Source of the DNA: Myxococcales bacterium
Lineage (GTDB): Bacteria; Myxococcota; Kuafuiibacteriia; Kuafuiibacteriales; Kuafuiibacteriaceae
Assembly: GCA_019634385.1 (NCBI GenBank)
Contig: JAHQVK010000256.1
Coordinates: 1-37,972 of the forward strand
Length of the DNA: 37,972 nt
Reading direction: 5' to 3'
Of the stretch, positions 16,541 through 25,484 are shown in pieces. Both the position numbers and the translations under genes were made by a program. How positions within the stretch are numbered: the stretch's first letter is position 1; each line of letters opens with the position of its first letter. The notes beneath the pieces were generated by a model. That model was not told the DNA's origin, did not search any database, and worked only from the letters and a program-made list of their open reading frames with translations.

Positions 16541-18064
16541 ATGAATGTGTTGGTCCTCGTGTTGTATTTTTGTGTTCTTGGTGTGCTTGCTGGGATAGGA
16601 CTACATAGATTACTGGCTACGGTTGCCAGTTGCGGGTACCGTGTACCGAAGCTGGAGTCACTACATCATGTACCAAGAGTTCTGATTCAACTCCCGCTCT
16701 ACAATGAGGCTTTTGTCGCTGAGCGTGTTATTCGTGCGGTGGCTTTGCTGCGATATCCTACGCAGAACCTCCTTATTCAAATACTGGACGATAGCACTGA
16801 TCACACCCGGACGATTGTGGATCGCGTTGCCAGCCAGCTTAGGGCGCAGGGAGTGCCGATAGAAATTGTTAGGAGAAGCTCACGGGTGGGCTTTAAGGCC
16901 GGAGCCCTAGCTCAAGGGCTAACAGAGTGTGGCGAAGTAGATGCGGTGGCCATTTTTGATGCCGACTTTGTTCCTTCTCCCGACTTTCTGGAAAAGATGG
17001 TTCCGAGGCTTTTTGCTTTCCCGGACATAGGTTTGATCCAGGCTCGTTGGGGTCATTTGAATCGGGATGAATCGCTCCTGACCAGGGCACAGGGCGTCTT
17101 TTTAGATGGGCATTTCGCAGTGGAGCATGCTGCCCGTGTGGTTTGCCAGCATCCCTTCAACTTTAATGGAACCGCCGGTGTTTGGCGGCTTGCAGCTATC
17201 GAAGATGCGGGGGGATGGGAAAGCGATACGGTTACAGAAGATCTCGACTTGAGCTACCGGTCACAACTTGCCGGTTGGCGATTTATCTATGCGCACGATG
17301 TAGTTGTGCCTGCCGAACTTCCCAATAGTTGGTCAGCATTTCGAGCCCAGCAAGCCCGGTGGGTTAGAGGTAGCGTGGAGACGACAAGGAAGTTGCTATG
17401 GCAAGTCATGCGAAGTCAACGCCTGACCCTTTCTGCTCGTCTTGACGCAACGATCCATCTGACCAACAACTTTGCCTATCTATTTATGGGATGCTTGGCC
17501 TGTCTTTTGCCGATCACGTTGGTGATCAGAGAAGAATTGGGGTGGCGAGTGCCAGGCGGGAGAAATCTACTTTCCTGGCTAGATATATTTATGCTGTCGG
17601 TGGGAACGCTGGCGATGGTTGTTTTTTATGCCTGGGCACTACACCGTACGCGAGTTGGTGTGTTCAGACGCATTGGAGATGTTGGTTATGCTCTGTGTCT
17701 CGGGGCTGGTATGAGCCTCTCCAATGCATCGGCAGTTATCAAAGGTTTGGTATCCCGAGAGTCTGTTTTTGTTCGCACACCTAAGAAAGGAAACATCGGC
17801 CAAGAAGGGACCGGCGGCTACAGGGCACGGTCGATGAATGGGTTGATGGCTGCTGAGGTTATTTTTGCAGCCTACTATACGGCGGCGTCCATGTACGCCG
17901 TATACTGGGAAGTCTGGGGAGCTCTGCCTTTTCTGGGGTTCTACCTTATAGGGTTTTTGTCGGTAGGCATGGGCTCAGTTACTGAGGCTTGGTCCGCTGA
18001 CAGAACCACAGAGATCATCGCGTCACGGGCAACTTCGGTGCCCTCTAGTGCAAAGCGCTCCTAG
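16541..18064 (+). CDS. Family 2 glycosyltransferase, cellulose/mannan-synthase-like
   Basis: The product is 507 residues from ATG at 16541, with AGGA at 16530-16533. One N-terminal membrane helix is followed by the GT-A domain: VLIQLPLYNEAFV, DDSTDHT, DAD (about 140-142), TEDLDLSYR and QQARWVRG. These are the D, DxD, TED and Q(Q/R)xRW motifs of processive beta-glycan synthases. Four or more membrane helices follow. It resembles bacterial relatives of plant CSLA/CSLC and of BcsA, but without a PilZ domain. It probably makes and exports a beta-linked surface polysaccharide from a nucleotide sugar. No partner subunit is adjacent. Its stop codon TAG begins the repeat at 18062. Confidence 0.88.
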   Translation: MNVLVLVLYFCVLGVLAGIGLHRLLATVASCGYRVPKLESLHHVPRVLIQLPLYNEAFVAERVIRAVALLRYPTQNLLIQILDDSTDHTRTIVDRVASQLRAQGVPIEIVRRSSRVGFKAGALAQGLTECGEVDAVAIFDADFVPSPDFLEKMVPRLFAFPDIGLIQARWGHLNRDESLLTRAQGVFLDGHFAVEHAARVVCQHPFNFNGTAGVWRLAAIEDAGGWESDTVTEDLDLSYRSQLAGWRFIYAHDVVVPAELPNSWSAFRAQQARWVRGSVETTRKLLWQVMRSQRLTLSARLDATIHLTNNFAYLFMGCLACLLPITLVIREELGWRVPGGRNLLSWLDIFMLSVGTLAMVVFYAWALHRTRVGVFRRIGDVGYALCLGAGMSLSNASAVIKGLVSRESVFVRTPKKGNIGQEGTGGYRARSMNGLMAAEVIFAAYYTAASMYAVYWEVWGALPFLGFYLIGFLSVGMGSVTEAWSADRTTEIIASRATSVPSSAKRS

Positions 18065-18240
18065 GGCGCATTTTCAAACTCCGGACCGCGTTCTGACTTG
18101 TTTTCCACCTTTGGAAGGGTCGGTGGCTTCGCCCCTCTTTCGGGCCCCTTGGCCTAGTACATCCAGTGTCCTCTCTCCGGGGCCGACCCCAAACAAACGC
18201 GGGACACGGCGTCATCTCCGTAGCCGGAGTTTGAAAACAC
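18062..18240 (+). repeat. Copy A of a 165-bp intergenic repeat with terminal inverted repeats
   Basis: This is related to the reverse complement of 27195-27357 over about 160 bp; shared blocks include TCAAACTCCGGACCGCGTT, CGGTGGCTTCGCC, ACATCCAGT, CAAACGCGGGA and GCGTCATCTCCG. In this copy both ends carry a perfect 14-bp inverted repeat: TTTTCAAACTCCGG (18071-18084) and CCGGAGTTTGAAAA (18224-18237). It fills the gap between the convergent glycosyltransferase and SspB-like genes. No ORF lies in it. Confidence 0.75.
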
Positions 18241-18253
18241 GATGTCAGTGGCT

Positions 18254-18715
18254 CTATCGGCGACGAAACGCATCAAGACTGACGATCTCAGCGTCACCCG
18301 GCTCACTCTCCTTATCGGGCTGGGCTGTTGAGTCTACCTCCGGCTTGTGGGTTGAATTAGGTACGGGAAATTGAAGAGCAAATTGTGCCTCGGGATCGAT
18401 GAACCGGGTGATGGCGGCATACGGAACTTGGATGTCTTCCCGCTGGTTGCTGAAAGATAATCCGACGGAGAAGCCTTCAATTTGCACGTCAAGGTCCCAA
18501 AAACGACGTTTTATGATTACGGTCATCTCCTCGGGGTACTCTTCCAAGAGATGTGCCGGTAATTGCACCCCTGGGAATTGTGTTTCGAAGGATATGAAGA
18601 AATGGTGATTGCCCGGCAAACCTTCTGGGCTATTTGCGCGCTGGAGAGCGAGTCGGATGACTCCTCTCATCGCCTCTTGCGCGAGACGATCGTAGCGCAT
18701 GCTGTCCTCGCTCAT
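18254..18715 (-). CDS. sspB: SspB-like ClpXP adaptor
   Basis: The product is 153 residues, close to the alpha-proteobacterial SspB type. The core begins YDRLAQEAMRGVIRLALQRA and continues with GNHHFFISFETQFPGVQLPAHL, typical of the substrate-binding barrel. The C-terminus, after an acidic linker, ends DAEIVSLDAFRRR; a short conserved terminal segment of this type tethers SspB to the ClpX N-domain. The role is to deliver ssrA-tagged and other proteins to ClpXP. It lies 54 bases downstream of the FrzS/AglZ-like gene on the same strand and may be co-transcribed. An AGGGAGG sits 16 bases before the ATG, rather far away, so the true start is slightly uncertain (ATG at 18700 is also possible). Confidence 0.85.
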   Translation of the reverse strand: MSEDSMRYDRLAQEAMRGVIRLALQRANSPEGLPGNHHFFISFETQFPGVQLPAHLLEEYPEEMTVIIKRRFWDLDVQIEGFSVGLSFSNQREDIQVPYAAITRFIDPEAQFALQFPVPNSTHKPEVDSTAQPDKESEPGDAEIVSLDAFRRR

Positions 18716-18769
18716 GAGTTTAATTAGCGTACCTCCCTAGAGCTAAACGACCAAGACTGAAGTCGGCTC

Positions 18770-21349
18770 TTAGTCTTCCATTTCTCTCAGGTTCGCAACC
18801 TCAGTCACCTCTCGCTCCTCATCATCAATATAGGGTAAATTTTCGAGGCTTGTTTCGATAGGAAGTGGTGTTTCTGGCTGCTCAGTATTACTCCCGGGAC
18901 CGATGGATCGTCGAACGGTGGACGACCGAGGCACTCCAAATGAGTGACTCTGTGGGAATTGTGGGCTCTGTTCGGCGCTGGTTGATTGCATCCTAGCCTT
19001 CAGGTGTTTACCTGAAGCTGGGGTGACCTGGGGCAAACCAGCGGTTTGGACGGGCCAAGGGGGAGCGCTCACGGAATCTTGCTGCGCTTCATTGGATATG
19101 GTTGAGTCTTCCGCACGCGTGGTCAGACCATCGCAGCCTTCACTAGCCGTCGCTTGATGCTGAGCTTCCTCAAAAAGTTTTTTTAGCTGCGGGCGACCGG
19201 TGGAGTATGTGTTTGTTGCTCTACGAGTATTGAACTCAGCATTGGCGGCTTTATTTGCCACCAAAACCTTTTGATGGTGTGTCTCACTATTTTTCTCTAG
19301 TTCTTCACGCACATTTCTATCTTTTTTGTGCTCAGCTTCTAGGTACTTAATTCGTTCATATGCCATCGAGCATCGTTTTTGCTCCATATAAAACTGGTTA
19401 GTCCACTGCTCACAGGACTGCTCTAAGGCAACAATATTAGCTTTTAGACGCTCTTGTTCTGTGTGCAAAGCATCTAATTCTTCGGGTTTTGTGGGGTTCT
19501 TTTGGGCCTGCTCGAGTTGCTTAATCTCTTTGCTTGCCTCTTGAAGAGCTAGTAGAGCTTCGTTGAGCTGGCTTTCGTTAGTGTTACTGTACTCAACAAA
19601 CAGGTCAAGTTTGGTCTCAAGTTTGGCCGCGCAGTCATGACTCATATCTAGCTCTTGCTGGAGTTCAATAAGATCCGTCTCCAACCCAGAGACTTTATTT
19701 TCATGTGCTTGCTGGGAAGTCTCTAGCTCCTGTTTGAGCTGTTTTATCAACTCTTGGAGTTCGCTAAGAGTATCGTTCTGCGTTGCTTTTTCTGTGGTGA
19801 GGCTCCTTAGTTGCGTGTGTAACTCTTGCTCCCGCTGAAGGAGATTTAGATGCTGGCTAAGTGCCTCCTCTTGTTTTATTTTTTCTGCGGTGAGGCCGTC
19901 GACTTGTGCTTGTAAGGCCTGTTTCTGCTGGAGGACACCCTGATGCTGGCTTTCCAGGTACTCTCGCTCTGTTTCTGCTTGGGCAATATGTTCGTCTAAT
20001 AGTTCTCGCCATTCGGCGACCTGCTGATCCCGTTTTTCTAGAAGTGTTTCTATCTCCTGAATACGCGTATCTCGGGCGCTTAGCCGTTTTCGTAGTTGCT
20101 CAGTCTCCGATTCTTTGCTCGATTTTGTCGCTACCAGAGTTGCACACTCTTCCGTTTTGATCTGGAGAGCCTTCTGCAGCACTTCTTGTTCTTCCTGATC
20201 TCTGTGTGTTTGTTCGTGGAGGTCTTTGAGTTGAAGAGTAGTGTCCTCAAGAGCTTTGTATAGCCGCTCCAGCTCTATGCTCTGCTTCTCTGTCTTGCGT
20301 ATTAGGTTCTTTAACTCTTCGTCTTTGAGTTCACTTATCCCCTCCAGGGTGCCTAACTTGGCTAAAATTTCCGTCTGGTTTTGAGTCTCAATCCGCTCCA
20401 ATTCCCGCTCTTGTTGCTGCTGCGTTGTCTTCAGCGCTGATTCAAGACGGGTAATTTGGTGCTTTGTGGTATCGAGCTCGCTTCGAAGCACCTGCTCTCC
20501 CTGAGCTTTTTCGGCAAATACTTTTTCGACGTCAGTGTGGAAGGTCCGAAATCGCTTTTCTGTTTCAAGGAGCTGTTGTTCTATACTTTGTCGACCTTGT
20601 TCACTGGCAGCTGCTCGCGTCTGTTGGACCCGGAGGGAGTGAGATATATCATTAAGCTGGCGCGCAAGTTCTGACCCGCGGGTATTCATTTCTTGAATGA
20701 GTTTCCCCAGAGCGCGTTCACGGTTTTCGTATGTACTCAGTAACTGCTGGAAAGCCTCTATTTGGTTTTTGGGAGACTGGCTTTTTGAAGCCCATCGCGT
20801 GCGGCGTATTACACCAGGGTTGACAAGAGGAAGGGCACGCATCCTCTGCTGAAAATGTTCGCTAGGCCAGTGATAGATAGGCTCGGTGGATATTGCGCTG
20901 TCTGGTGGCGATCTGGGCAACGAAGGGGGGCGTGCGGACGAGGAGGAGGCTTTACTCTGAGGCTTAGGTGGGTTCTGCGTGTCTAATGGGCAAAGTTGTT
21001 CAACCAGTTGGACGATGTGACGAGTTGATAAGGGTTTATAGGCATAAAGATCAGCCCGCTCGGAGCCCTCTGCATGTTTTCGGATCGTTTCTGGTGGAAT
21101 TTGATTAGCGACAAGAAGGACGGAAGTCTTTCGAAGCTCAGGGGCTTTGCGGACCCGGCCGCAAAGAGATAGTCCCGATATTCCAGGGAGCTCCGCCGAT
21201 ACGATGATGACGGAAGGCGATTGTTGCCGAATTAGATCGAGATCTACCTTATAGTCTACGCTGGCCAAGCGCCCGTTTGCCTCGAGCGCTTGCTGCACGG
21301 ATGCTGCAAAAACTTGGTCATCATCGATGATCAGAACGTTCCCACTCAT
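18770..21349 (-). CDS. FrzS/AglZ-type protein: pseudo-receiver plus long coiled coil
   Basis: The product is 859 residues. Residues 1-125 are a receiver fold (VLIIDDDQ, then SVIIVSAELPGISGLSLCGR, VLLVAN, YKPLS). The phosphoacceptor aspartate is replaced by serine (IIVS) and the switch Thr/Ser by alanine, while the acidic pocket and the lysine remain. Residues about 190-730 are an almost unbroken Gln/Glu/Leu-rich coiled coil, followed by a disordered tail. The CG-x-x-x-K-x-x-x-L-x-K pattern after the phosphoacceptor site and the overall layout resemble FrzS and AglZ of Myxococcus, polar scaffold proteins for type IV pilus and gliding motility. Equivalence is inference; no frz or agl genes are in the window. 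Confidence 0.75.
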   Translation of the reverse strand: MSGNVLIIDDDQVFAASVQQALEANGRLASVDYKVDLDLIRQQSPSVIIVSAELPGISGLSLCGRVRKAPELRKTSVLLVANQIPPETIRKHAEGSERADLYAYKPLSTRHIVQLVEQLCPLDTQNPPKPQSKASSSSARPPSLPRSPPDSAISTEPIYHWPSEHFQQRMRALPLVNPGVIRRTRWASKSQSPKNQIEAFQQLLSTYENRERALGKLIQEMNTRGSELARQLNDISHSLRVQQTRAAASEQGRQSIEQQLLETEKRFRTFHTDVEKVFAEKAQGEQVLRSELDTTKHQITRLESALKTTQQQQERELERIETQNQTEILAKLGTLEGISELKDEELKNLIRKTEKQSIELERLYKALEDTTLQLKDLHEQTHRDQEEQEVLQKALQIKTEECATLVATKSSKESETEQLRKRLSARDTRIQEIETLLEKRDQQVAEWRELLDEHIAQAETEREYLESQHQGVLQQKQALQAQVDGLTAEKIKQEEALSQHLNLLQREQELHTQLRSLTTEKATQNDTLSELQELIKQLKQELETSQQAHENKVSGLETDLIELQQELDMSHDCAAKLETKLDLFVEYSNTNESQLNEALLALQEASKEIKQLEQAQKNPTKPEELDALHTEQERLKANIVALEQSCEQWTNQFYMEQKRCSMAYERIKYLEAEHKKDRNVREELEKNSETHHQKVLVANKAANAEFNTRRATNTYSTGRPQLKKLFEEAQHQATASEGCDGLTTRAEDSTISNEAQQDSVSAPPWPVQTAGLPQVTPASGKHLKARMQSTSAEQSPQFPQSHSFGVPRSSTVRRSIGPGSNTEQPETPLPIETSLENLPYIDDEEREVTEVANLREMED

Positions 21350-21485
21350 GCAGTATGAAACAAGATTCGCTATATGGATACGTCAGGTCAAATGGGTTGA
21401 TGTCATATTTAACAACCCAGAGTGTGGTTCTCTATTTAGTGCTCGCTTAGCGGCATCAATTTAGGTTTAGGTTGGTAGCCTAACA

Positions 21486-22841
21486 ATGGCGGCAATATCA
21501 CTGTTTGAATTGGCAAAGAGTCTTCGTGAAAACAACCGCAGTACGAAAGATATCGTAGCAGAAGCACTTGATAACTGCCTACGCAGTGAACTTGGTGGCT
21601 ATCGAATCGTACGCGAGCGAATAGCGGCTTCTGAGGCAGAAGCAGTGGACAAGGTATTTGCTTGCGGCAAAGATCCCGGACCACTGGCAGGTCTTCCTAT
21701 TTCGGTTAAAGATCTTTACGGGCTTCCGGGTGAGCAGACATTTGCTGGTGGCCCAAAACCATTGCCACCAGCCTTTGAAGAGGCAGGACCGGTTGTTCGA
21801 CGACTTTTGAACCAGCTTGGTATTGTTGTGGGCAAGACACATACGGTGCAATGGGCGTTTGGGGGGATTGGTATGAATAGCCACTTTGGTACTCCCAAGA
21901 ATCCATTTTCGAAAGATGTACATCGGGTTCCTGGGGGATCTTCCAGCGGGGCTGGTATTAGTGTCTGGGAAGGTTCTGCTAGGATAGCTCTCGGTACCGA
22001 TACAGCTGGTTCGGTCCGAATACCGGCCGCATGGACAGGTAATGTTGGCGTCAAGGTTACCAAAAATCGGTGGTCAACAGAGGGAATTGTTCCCTTGTCC
22101 CCTCTTTTTGATACTCCGGGAGTGATAGCCCGAGATATTGATGATGCTGTTTATGCCTTTTCAGCTCTTGATGGTCCGGCCGCGTCTTTTATCGAGCGTC
22201 TGCAGGCAATACCGGAACGGACGGTTGCTAGCTTACGCATTGGATTTGCGGAGGCCTTGTTTGACCGCGACTGTAGTCCGGGAGTGATGGAGGCAGTGGA
22301 ACAGGCATTGTCTCGTCTTTCAGCGGCAGGGGCGGTGGTACGGACCGAGCCATTGAGCGGCGCGGAGGAGGCATGGTCCGTATTTCATGATGGCTCAACC
22401 GCTGCGATCGAGCTCCATCACTTCCTTAGCACCCAGCTGCCTGACTACTTTGAACTCATGGATCCGGTGGTCGGAGACCGAATCAAGGCCGCGGGCTCAA
22501 CGACCGCTTTTGCGTATGTTGACCGCTTGGCTCGTATACGAACTGCGCAACTTAAGGTTAGGCAAGCGTTTGCGAATGCGGATGTTTACGTGATGCCCAC
22601 TGTTGCCAACACGCCTCCACTGGTTGAAGAACTGGGGGATATGGCGAATTATCGGCGGGAGAATCTCCTCGCGCTGCGGAACACGGGTATAGTTAGCCTT
22701 CTTGGTCTGTGTGCGGTCACTTTGCCATGTGGGTATGATGATAAGGGCATGCCCGTAGGGCTCCAGTTGGTGGCACCAGGTGGGAAAGACACAATGCTTC
22801 TTGGTGTGGCTCGTGCGATGGCGCCAGTGGTGCGTTGTTGA
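21486..22841 (+). CDS. Amidase signature-family hydrolase
   Basis: The product is 451 residues with the full Ser-cisSer-Lys triad: K75 in PISVKDLYG, S152 in PGGSSSGAG, and nucleophile S176 in GTDTAGSVRIP. The spacing S152-S176 (24 residues) equals that of characterised members. The family hydrolyses amides, including indoleacetamide, aryl amides and Glu-tRNA(Gln) when part of GatCAB. No gatB or gatC is nearby, and the asymmetric substrate pocket region differs from GatA, so it is probably a stand-alone amidase. It is cytoplasmic, with no signal peptide. The start is ATG at 21486, without a strong ribosome site. It is divergent from the FrzS/AglZ-like gene across 136 bases. Confidence 0.88.
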   Translation: MAAISLFELAKSLRENNRSTKDIVAEALDNCLRSELGGYRIVRERIAASEAEAVDKVFACGKDPGPLAGLPISVKDLYGLPGEQTFAGGPKPLPPAFEEAGPVVRRLLNQLGIVVGKTHTVQWAFGGIGMNSHFGTPKNPFSKDVHRVPGGSSSGAGISVWEGSARIALGTDTAGSVRIPAAWTGNVGVKVTKNRWSTEGIVPLSPLFDTPGVIARDIDDAVYAFSALDGPAASFIERLQAIPERTVASLRIGFAEALFDRDCSPGVMEAVEQALSRLSAAGAVVRTEPLSGAEEAWSVFHDGSTAAIELHHFLSTQLPDYFELMDPVVGDRIKAAGSTTAFAYVDRLARIRTAQLKVRQAFANADVYVMPTVANTPPLVEELGDMANYRRENLLALRNTGIVSLLGLCAVTLPCGYDDKGMPVGLQLVAPGGKDTMLLGVARAMAPVVRC

Positions 22842-22845
22842 CAGT

Positions 22846-22962
22846 ATGGCGAAACACCGCCGTTTGTGCGTCCGTGGGGCTAACACGGATATCGTGGGCC
22901 AGCATACGACAGAATGTAACCTATGTCGGAAGCTGACTACTATAGGGAGGCCATCCGGTTGA
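22846..22962 (+). CDS. Possible 38-residue CxxC small protein
   Basis: A short reading frame begins ATG at 22846 (MAKHRRLCVRG) and ends TGA at 22962, in the gap between the amidase and the cysteine-cluster gene. It is basic at the start and contains one cysteine, then CNLC. No clear ribosome site precedes it. It could be a tiny metal-binding protein or a chance frame; I lean to chance. Confidence 0.2.
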   Translation: MAKHRRLCVRGANTDIVGQHTTECNLCRKLTTIGRPSG

Positions 22963-22993
22963 CAGACTGAAGATGGCGGACAATTAGAATGCT

Positions 22994-24409
22994 GTGAACG
23001 TAGCTTCAATTCCCGCTCTTCGTGAAGATATCGAGGTGAATCATCGACCGGATGGACAGGTTGATGTGCGAGATCCCCGTTTATTTAATCTTTACACCCT
23101 AGATGCGAGCTATCTAGACATCGCGAGACATTTTGATGGAGAGCGCGACTCGCAAGCAGTATCTGAAGCGCTTGCTGACGAAGAGGGGCTCTCGTCAGAT
23201 CCGGCTGAGATCGAGCAGGTCGCGCAGGAGCTGGATACACTATATCTCTTGGATACAGCCACATCCGCAGAAGCGGAGCCTTCCGTTGATAATATGGCTC
23301 CCTACGCATTGGTAGAAGCAACAAGTCGCAAACTTCGGGTGTTACCCGAGGTTGCCACTCAGGCAAACTGGAGCTGTCGAATGTGTGGTTCGTGTTGCCA
23401 TGGTTTGGCTGTGGAGCTCAGTGAAGCCGAAGAGGCACGGATTGATGGTGACTTGTATGATGATGTGCTTGACGGTGAAGAATTTGTAGTGGACGCAATA
23501 ATTGACCCGGAACAGCCGGCAAAACGTATTCTACGCCAACGGGTAGAAAACAATCGAGCTTGTATCTTCCTCTCTGGTGAAGGGCAGTGTTTGGTTCATG
23601 AACGCCAGGGATCTCAGGCGAAACCAGACGCGTGTCAAATTTTCCCTTATATGGTGGTTCACTTACCCAAAGGTAAGCCGCGGATGACGATGCGCACCAA
23701 TTGCTACTCGATGCATGAGTCTTGGGAAGATGGTGAGCCGGCTGAAGAAGCGATTCCTGAAGTGAGGCGCCTGTTAGAGACGCATGAAGCCCTTAAGGTG
23801 CCAAAAGTTGTTCCAATGTTTGGTCGCGATAAAGAATGGGAGCATGTTCAGAAGGTTTTTGACCGAGTCTCCAATCACTTTATGGCTAATGGAGTCACAC
23901 CAGAATCGCTAGATGAAGCGGATAGAAAGTATCTTCGTGGTAGATTAGCTAAGAGTCGAGAGAAGTTTGGCAAGAGTCTACTTAGTTACTTGGAGGAGGA
24001 GAAAAAGGCGGCTATCCCAGTCGAAGAAGGTAGCTTAAGGGAGTACTTTGATCTTCTACCTCGACCCAAAACACCACTAGAGGCTATGAAGAAAGGGGAG
24101 CTACCTCCCGAGCCTTCCCAGGAAGTAGCCCATTTTCTTGCTCGTCAAACCCAATTGGTGCTCCATGGGTTTGGTCCGCTCAACGTGCCGGATGCTGGCA
24201 TGGGGCTAACTATGCTGCTACTTGCGCTGGAAGCTTGTCTGCATGCGGTAGGGCGTCGTGGAAAGCCTCAGAGGGCCAATATTGCCTTTATGGCGTATAC
24301 GGCACCACTTTTAGAGGTGCAGACGCACGCGTGGCCGATCTTAGAAGCGATAGATCCTCGATTCACACGAGGGCTTCGTGAGAGCTACATTGAAGAGTTA
24401 GGTTACTAA
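22994..24409 (+). CDS. YkgJ/FliB-type cysteine-cluster protein with PqqD-like N-terminus
   Basis: The product is 471 residues from GTG at 22994. Residues about 15-88 look like a PqqD-type winged helix (LYTLDASYLDIARHFDGER, then AQELDTLYLLD). Residues 128-214 hold the YkgJ cysteine set: C128, C131, C134, C135, then C190, C199 and C214 with the context QIFPY. This set is expected to bind a metal or Fe-S cluster. The helical C-terminal 230 residues resemble the FliB lysine-N-methylase group, whose members methylate flagellin, but no flagellin gene is near. It is 82 bases upstream of the chelate importer on the same strand. The function is unproved; modifying a peptide or protein, or handling metal, are both possible. 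Confidence 0.7.
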   Translation: MNVASIPALREDIEVNHRPDGQVDVRDPRLFNLYTLDASYLDIARHFDGERDSQAVSEALADEEGLSSDPAEIEQVAQELDTLYLLDTATSAEAEPSVDNMAPYALVEATSRKLRVLPEVATQANWSCRMCGSCCHGLAVELSEAEEARIDGDLYDDVLDGEEFVVDAIIDPEQPAKRILRQRVENNRACIFLSGEGQCLVHERQGSQAKPDACQIFPYMVVHLPKGKPRMTMRTNCYSMHESWEDGEPAEEAIPEVRRLLETHEALKVPKVVPMFGRDKEWEHVQKVFDRVSNHFMANGVTPESLDEADRKYLRGRLAKSREKFGKSLLSYLEEEKKAAIPVEEGSLREYFDLLPRPKTPLEAMKKGELPPEPSQEVAHFLARQTQLVLHGFGPLNVPDAGMGLTMLLLALEACLHAVGRRGKPQRANIAFMAYTAPLLEVQTHAWPILEAIDPRFTRGLRESYIEELGY

Positions 24410-24491
24410 AGTTAGTGAGTGCGGTTAAATCATGACGGTATGCCTTCGAGCCACCATTGGTATATGTTTCTGGCCGATGTAGAAAATCCCT

Positions 24492-25484
24492 ATGAGTAAA
24501 CCGCGTGTGCCGATCTGGATAGTACTAGGGCTAGCCCTGACGCTTTCGCTGGTATTGTCGATGTTTGCGGGCCACGGAGATCTCTACGACTCAGCTTTGT
24601 GGAGCACATTCCTTCAGCTACGTTTGTACCGCTTCTTTGCTAGTTTTCTGGCCGGAGGGGCATTGGCTGTGGGAGGAGTGCTTGTGCAGGGGCTGTTTCG
24701 GAATCCACTCGCCTCACCTTCATTGATTGGGACAAGTGCTGGCGCTACCTTAGGGGGGGCTATGGTATTGCTCGTATTTGATATTTATCTTGTCAAACGG
24801 GTGCCCTGGTTGCCTGCTGAGTTGTTGTTGCCCTTAGGTTGTCTCACGGGAGCCTTGATGGCACTAGTCATCCTCCTCACTATAGCTGGACCTCAGCCGG
24901 ACCGAACAAGTCTCTTGTTGATCGGGTTTATCTTATCATCCTTATTTTTATCACTTGGTGGTCTTCTTTCAAGTCTAGCTCAGGAGAATTGGGAGCTAGG
25001 CAGGGCTATGCTAGTATTTACACTGGGTGGCGTAGATGCCAAAGGAGCGCGCCATATTGCTCTCGCTCTTCCTATGATAGTTGGTGGTCTTATATATGGT
25101 CTCGCGTGGGCTAGTCACTTAGATGTGTTACTGACCGGGGATGATGAGGCGAGCACCTTGGGGGTTGAGATATATGCAGTACGACGTTGGATCGTCATCT
25201 GGACTGCAGTGTTGACCGCCGCCGCTGTGACTCTAGGAGGAAATGTCAGCTTTGTTGGTCTAATTATTCCCAATATGCTCCGGCGCTATCTTGGTCCTAT
25301 ACATAGGCCTCTGTTGCTTGCCGCGTTTCTCGGTGGTGGTTGTTTTGTCGCATTCGCTGACGTCCTTGTGCGTCTATTGCCTACTCGCGGACAAATTCCT
25401 TTAGGAGTGGTAACTAGTCTTGTGGGAGCACCAATTTTCCTACGACTGTTGATGATGTACACGGCCGAGAGAGAACGTATTTGA
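24492..25484 (+). CDS. FecCD/BtuC-family ABC transporter permease
   Basis: The product is 330 residues with about nine or ten membrane helices. Family motifs are present: RLYRFFASFLAGGALAVGGV near the start, GLFRNPLASPSLIGTSAGA, and near the end GGNVSFVGLIIPNMLRRYLG. The permease forms the channel for iron-siderophore, haem or cobalamin uptake through the inner membrane. Its TGA shares its last A with the ATG of the ATPase gene, so the two are translationally coupled. Substrate specificity cannot be read from the permease. No TonB-dependent receptor gene lies in the window. Confidence 0.93.
   Translation: MSKPRVPIWIVLGLALTLSLVLSMFAGHGDLYDSALWSTFLQLRLYRFFASFLAGGALAVGGVLVQGLFRNPLASPSLIGTSAGATLGGAMVLLVFDIYLVKRVPWLPAELLLPLGCLTGALMALVILLTIAGPQPDRTSLLLIGFILSSLFLSLGGLLSSLAQENWELGRAMLVFTLGGVDAKGARHIALALPMIVGGLIYGLAWASHLDVLLTGDDEASTLGVEIYAVRRWIVIWTAVLTAAAVTLGGNVSFVGLIIPNMLRRYLGPIHRPLLLAAFLGGGCFVAFADVLVRLLPTRGQIPLGVVTSLVGAPIFLRLLMMYTAERERI

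Noticed and set aside
22935-22949. GACTACTATAGGGAG, close to a phage T7-type promoter
   Set aside because: The match lacks one base and the 5' part of the promoter, no phage gene is near, and such short likeness is expected by chance.
24410-24491. Cobalamin riboswitch before the BtuCDF-type importer
   Set aside because: Only 82 bases are available and no B12-box-like conserved core is visible; the importer substrate is not settled.
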